Shown: piece by piece, positions 61,679-64,000 of the stretch
Layout: each line of letters begins with the position of its first letter
Numbering within the stretch: position 1 is the stretch's first letter
Assembly (NCBI RefSeq): GCF_025264625.1
Contig: NZ_CP093313.1
Coordinates: 2,666,001-2,730,000 of the forward strand
Direction of reading: 5' to 3'
DNA from: Occallatibacter riparius
GTDB taxonomy: Bacteria > Acidobacteriota > Terriglobia > Terriglobales > Acidobacteriaceae
DNA length: 64,000 nucleotides
Position numbers and translations under genes: made by a program
The notes under the pieces: generated by a model
Databases searched by the model: none
Seen by the model: only the letters and a program-made list of their open reading frames with translations
Told to the model about the DNA's origin: nothing

Positions 61679-62272
61679 TCAGGCGTTCTCTTCAGTCGAT
61701 TGTGCGGCTTTTCGCTCGATGCGAGGGTCGGGGACGAGCCAGATGATGGCGACCAGGACGTAGCCCGCCCCTGCAATCCATGCGTGCACAAAGGCCAGCG
61801 GAATGGCCGCGGCGTAAATCACGACTGAGAGCTTGCTTTTTCTATCTCGTCCGATGGATGTGGCCAGGGTCGAGCCGCGCCCATGAAGGCGGATAAGGGT
61901 TCTGGTGAGGATGAAATACGCTGCGCCTGCGAACATCAGCACGATGCCGTAGACCGCAGTCGGCCAAGATGCGAAGTGATTTTCGTCCATCCAGGACGTC
62001 GTGAACGGGATGAGTGACAGCCAGAACAGGAGGTGCAGATTGGCCCAGAGGGTAGCGCCGTTTACGTGCTGAGTGGCATGGAGCAGGTGGTGATGGTTGT
62101 TCCAGTAAATGCCGACGTAGACGAAGCTCAGCAGGTAGCTCAGCAACACGGGGAGCACAGGCGTTAATGCTGCCAGCGTAGCGTCGTGGGGCGGCCTCAT
62201 TTCCAGCACCATGATGGTGATGATGACCGCGAGAACGCCGTCGCTGAAGGCTTCCATTCTTCCTTTATTCAA
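61679..62272 (-). CDS. TMEM175-family (DUF1211) potassium channel-like protein (TTG start)
   Basis: A 197-residue membrane protein of the TMEM175/DUF1211 family, whose bacterial members are tetrameric K+ channels. MEAFSDGVLAVIITIMVLEM contains the conserved FSD motif and the first helix; about six helices follow, including the YWNNHHHLLHATQHVN segment typical of the family. TTG at 62272 is preferred since MNKGRMEAFSDGV matches the family opening; a ATG five codons later is an alternative. Divergent from the DinB-like gene. Confidence 0.85.
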   Translation of the reverse strand: MNKGRMEAFSDGVLAVIITIMVLEMRPPHDATLAALTPVLPVLLSYLLSFVYVGIYWNNHHHLLHATQHVNGATLWANLHLLFWLSLIPFTTSWMDENHFASWPTAVYGIVLMFAGAAYFILTRTLIRLHGRGSTLATSIGRDRKSKLSVVIYAAAIPLAFVHAWIAGAGYVLVAIIWLVPDPRIERKAAQSTEENA

Positions 62273-62384
62273 TGATCCTCCGAGCGGGGCTTCCGCAGAT
62301 CGAGATGAATGATGGCTACCCTCTCACGGATAGCATACGAGGCAAGGCATTCGGCGATTTCCGGCGTAGCGCTATCATTTGGGC

Positions 62385-62864
62385 GTGAACTTCCAGAGTC
62401 TTTTCGCGCACCAGGCCTGGGCGGACGCCGCTCTGCTTTCCGCCGTTCACGCGCATCCGCCGCTGCTCGAGGATGAGTGGCTGCAAAAGACGCTGCTGCA
62501 CGTTGTCAGTACGCAGCGATATTTCCTCTGGCTGTTCCTGCAGCAGCCTTCCTTTGACCGTGAGAAGGAGATGCAGCCGCCCGCGTCGTTTGGCGAACTG
62601 GTTGAGCGATACCGTGCAACGCATGAAGCAGAGCTCGCGTTTGTGGAGGGCCTCGACGATGCCGGTCTCGAGCGACGATTCGAGTTGGCGTTCCTGAAGA
62701 CCGAATTCACTGTAGCCGATGGGCTTACGCAGGTGGCGATGCACAGCCAGAACCATCGCGGGCAGTGCCTAAGGTATATCCGCAAACACGGCGGCCAGGC
62801 GCCTACGCTGGACTACATTCTTTGGGCGAAGGACCGGCCGGGGCCCGTGTGGCCGGAGTTTTGA
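62385..62864 (+). CDS. DinB-like four-helix-bundle protein
   Basis: A 159-residue protein of the DinB/DfsB superfamily. Metal-binding histidines are found in the family positions: LLHVVSTQRYFLWLF in the second helix and QVAMHSQNHRGQCLRYI near the C terminus. Members are thought to act as thiol-dependent transferases (bacillithiol or mycothiol S-transferases) or to have unknown roles. Start is uncertain between GTG at 62385 and TTG at 62379. Confidence 0.82.
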   Translation: MNFQSLFAHQAWADAALLSAVHAHPPLLEDEWLQKTLLHVVSTQRYFLWLFLQQPSFDREKEMQPPASFGELVERYRATHEAELAFVEGLDDAGLERRFELAFLKTEFTVADGLTQVAMHSQNHRGQCLRYIRKHGGQAPTLDYILWAKDRPGPVWPEF

Positions 62865-63010
62865 GCGCGGCCCGACTGATGTGACGGTGAAACCAGCCAT
62901 TACCGGCTTTTCTAAGGCATACTGGATGGCGCCGATCCCAATAATTCAGGCTAGGAGCGAACTGGATCGATACGAAGGTCAATTCAGGTGCGGGCGGAAG
63001 GCGGCGGGTT

Positions 63011-64000
63011 ATGGCGGCGGGACGAACGACATGCGCGGTCCTCGCGATTCTGTTCTTCGGGCTGCCGTTGCTGTCCGTTGCGCCGATGACCGGGGCGCAA
63101 GCGAAAGGGGTTCGGACCAGGAACGTGCTGGTACTTTCCAGCGGTCGCGGGCGCAAATCCCTGAATCAAATGGAATCGTCGTTGCGGAGCCGTGTCCCAT
63201 TTCCGGTAGATTTTTCAATCATTGATCTAGCGAATCCGCACTTCGACGAGGATTCGTTCCGTGCCAATCTAGCGAAGGCTCTCCACTCGGCCTACGGCGA
63301 AAAACCGGATCTCGTGATCGCCTGCATGGATCAGGCTCTGCGCTTCGCGACACAATACCACGACACGATATTTGCGGGTTTGCCTATCGTGTTCATGTCG
63401 GTCCCCAGCATGACGGCTGACCAGGAAAAATCGCCCGATGTCACGGGAGTGGCAGTGGTCCCCAGCACCCACGAGACTATCGATCTCGCGCTTCGCCTTC
63501 ATCCGGATACGACGACACTTGCTGTCATATCGGGTAAGTCGGTGACGGGAGACTCTTTTCTTGCGGCTGTGCATTCCGAGTTGCTTCGTCATAGCAGCCG
63601 TGTGAAGGAGATTGACATTGTGGGGCCGCCAAGCGGTCAAATGCTCGAGAAGGTTGCAGCCCTGCCGCCCAGGACCGTGGTTTTGTTTCAACTATCTCCG
63701 GAAGATTCGGAACAGCCCGCTGTCACCGCATTTGATGTTCTGACCGAGGCCTCGCAACGCCTGCCGACCTACTCCTTAGAGCCTTCATTAGTTCTCGACC
63801 ACGGCGGAATTGGAGGGGCAACCACCGACGCAACTCAGGATGCGGTTATGGCCGGGGAGATAGGAGCGCGTGTTCTCTCCGGTGAGGCGCCAGCCAGGAT
63901 TCCCGTCGTGTATCTCTCAAAGTTCCAATTCCGCATGGATTGGCGGCAGCTTCAGAGATGGCATATTCCGGAATCGGCCTTGCCGCCGGGCAGCATTGTT
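63011..64000 (+). CDS. Exported periplasmic-binding-like domain protein, 3' truncated
   Basis: The frame opens at ATG 63011 (MAAGRTTCAVLAILFFGLPL, a signal peptide) and stays open to the end of the window, 330 codons. It was not reported as a complete frame because the stop is outside. The domain alternates strands and helices: RTRNVLVLSSGRGRKSLNQM, EKPDLVIACMDQALRFATQY, GLPIVFMSVPS, TTTLAVISGKSVTGDSFLAA and MAGEIGARVLSGEAPARIPV resemble the ABC-sub-bind type periplasmic sensor domain. RWHIPESALPPGSIV at the edge is the junction seen before the transmembrane helix of sensor histidine kinases. Kinase identity is inferred. Confidence 0.72.
   Translation, partial: MAAGRTTCAVLAILFFGLPLLSVAPMTGAQAKGVRTRNVLVLSSGRGRKSLNQMESSLRSRVPFPVDFSIIDLANPHFDEDSFRANLAKALHSAYGEKPDLVIACMDQALRFATQYHDTIFAGLPIVFMSVPSMTADQEKSPDVTGVAVVPSTHETIDLALRLHPDTTTLAVISGKSVTGDSFLAAVHSELLRHSSRVKEIDIVGPPSGQMLEKVAALPPRTVVLFQLSPEDSEQPAVTAFDVLTEASQRLPTYSLEPSLVLDHGGIGGATTDATQDAVMAGEIGARVLSGEAPARIPVVYLSKFQFRMDWRQLQRWHIPESALPPGSIV

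Overview
This is a high-G+C bacterial chromosome segment, most likely from an acidobacterium of the class Terriglobia. That rests on family content: an acidobacterial duplicated orphan permease (ADOP-type ABC permease), a VWFA-related acidobacterial secreted protein, two TIGR03118-type secreted proteins, DUF885 and S9 peptidases, and many exported carbohydrate-active or FG-GAP/Ig-like proteins. No rRNA or tRNA gene, CRISPR array, transposase or integrase was recognised. The genus cannot be fixed from the window alone.

Layout. 1-20.5 kb is mostly ordinary core and exported functions: a 5'-truncated DUF885 protein, a thioredoxin-like protein, ruvB, a Tat-exported GH43, a membrane protein, a PagL-like lipid A deacylase, gyrA with a clear terminator, acyltransferase 3, a DUF429-like protein, an S9 peptidase, a second GH43, infC (AUC start codon) and mtaB. 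20.9-27.1 kb is an accessory island of about fifteen very small genes on both strands. It contains three treble-cysteine zinc-ribbon paralogues, two DUF2158 proteins, two pairs of small beta-rich paralogues, a pair of small helical paralogues and two receiver-domain proteins, one of them degenerate. A 22-bp-period direct repeat and several perfect hairpins lie between them. 27.3-36.7 kb holds an SMP-30 protein, a TetR regulator, a VWFA/PA14 protein, the ADOP permease and an MFS transporter.

36.7-44.5 kb holds two TIGR03118 paralogues, an SDR, an Ig-like secreted protein and rpsA. The copy of TIGR03118 next to rpsA is flanked by a duplicated piece of the rpsA 3' end plus its terminator. 45-54 kb holds a HIT protein, a GGDEF diguanylate cyclase, an FG-GAP/Ig-like secreted protein, a metallothionein-like peptide, a HAD phosphatase, a GH51 arabinofuranosidase and a frameshifted gene. 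55-62.9 kb holds rmuC, acpP-fabF (fatty acid synthesis), a Yip1-like protein, a DUF5715 protein, rpmI-rplT, a TMEM175-like channel and a DinB-like protein. The window ends inside a gene whose product starts with an exported periplasmic-binding-like domain, probably a sensor kinase.

How the genes fit together. Two GH43 enzymes and the GH51 suggest use of arabinoxylan or arabinan, but they are scattered and do not form one utilisation locus. acpP-fabF and rpmI-rplT are the only clear operons with a shared pathway; infC lies about 43 kb from rpmI-rplT, which it often neighbours elsewhere. The most unusual features are the small-protein island, the rpsA-tail duplication, and a set of 7-8 bp-period tandem repeats lying at or just past gene ends.
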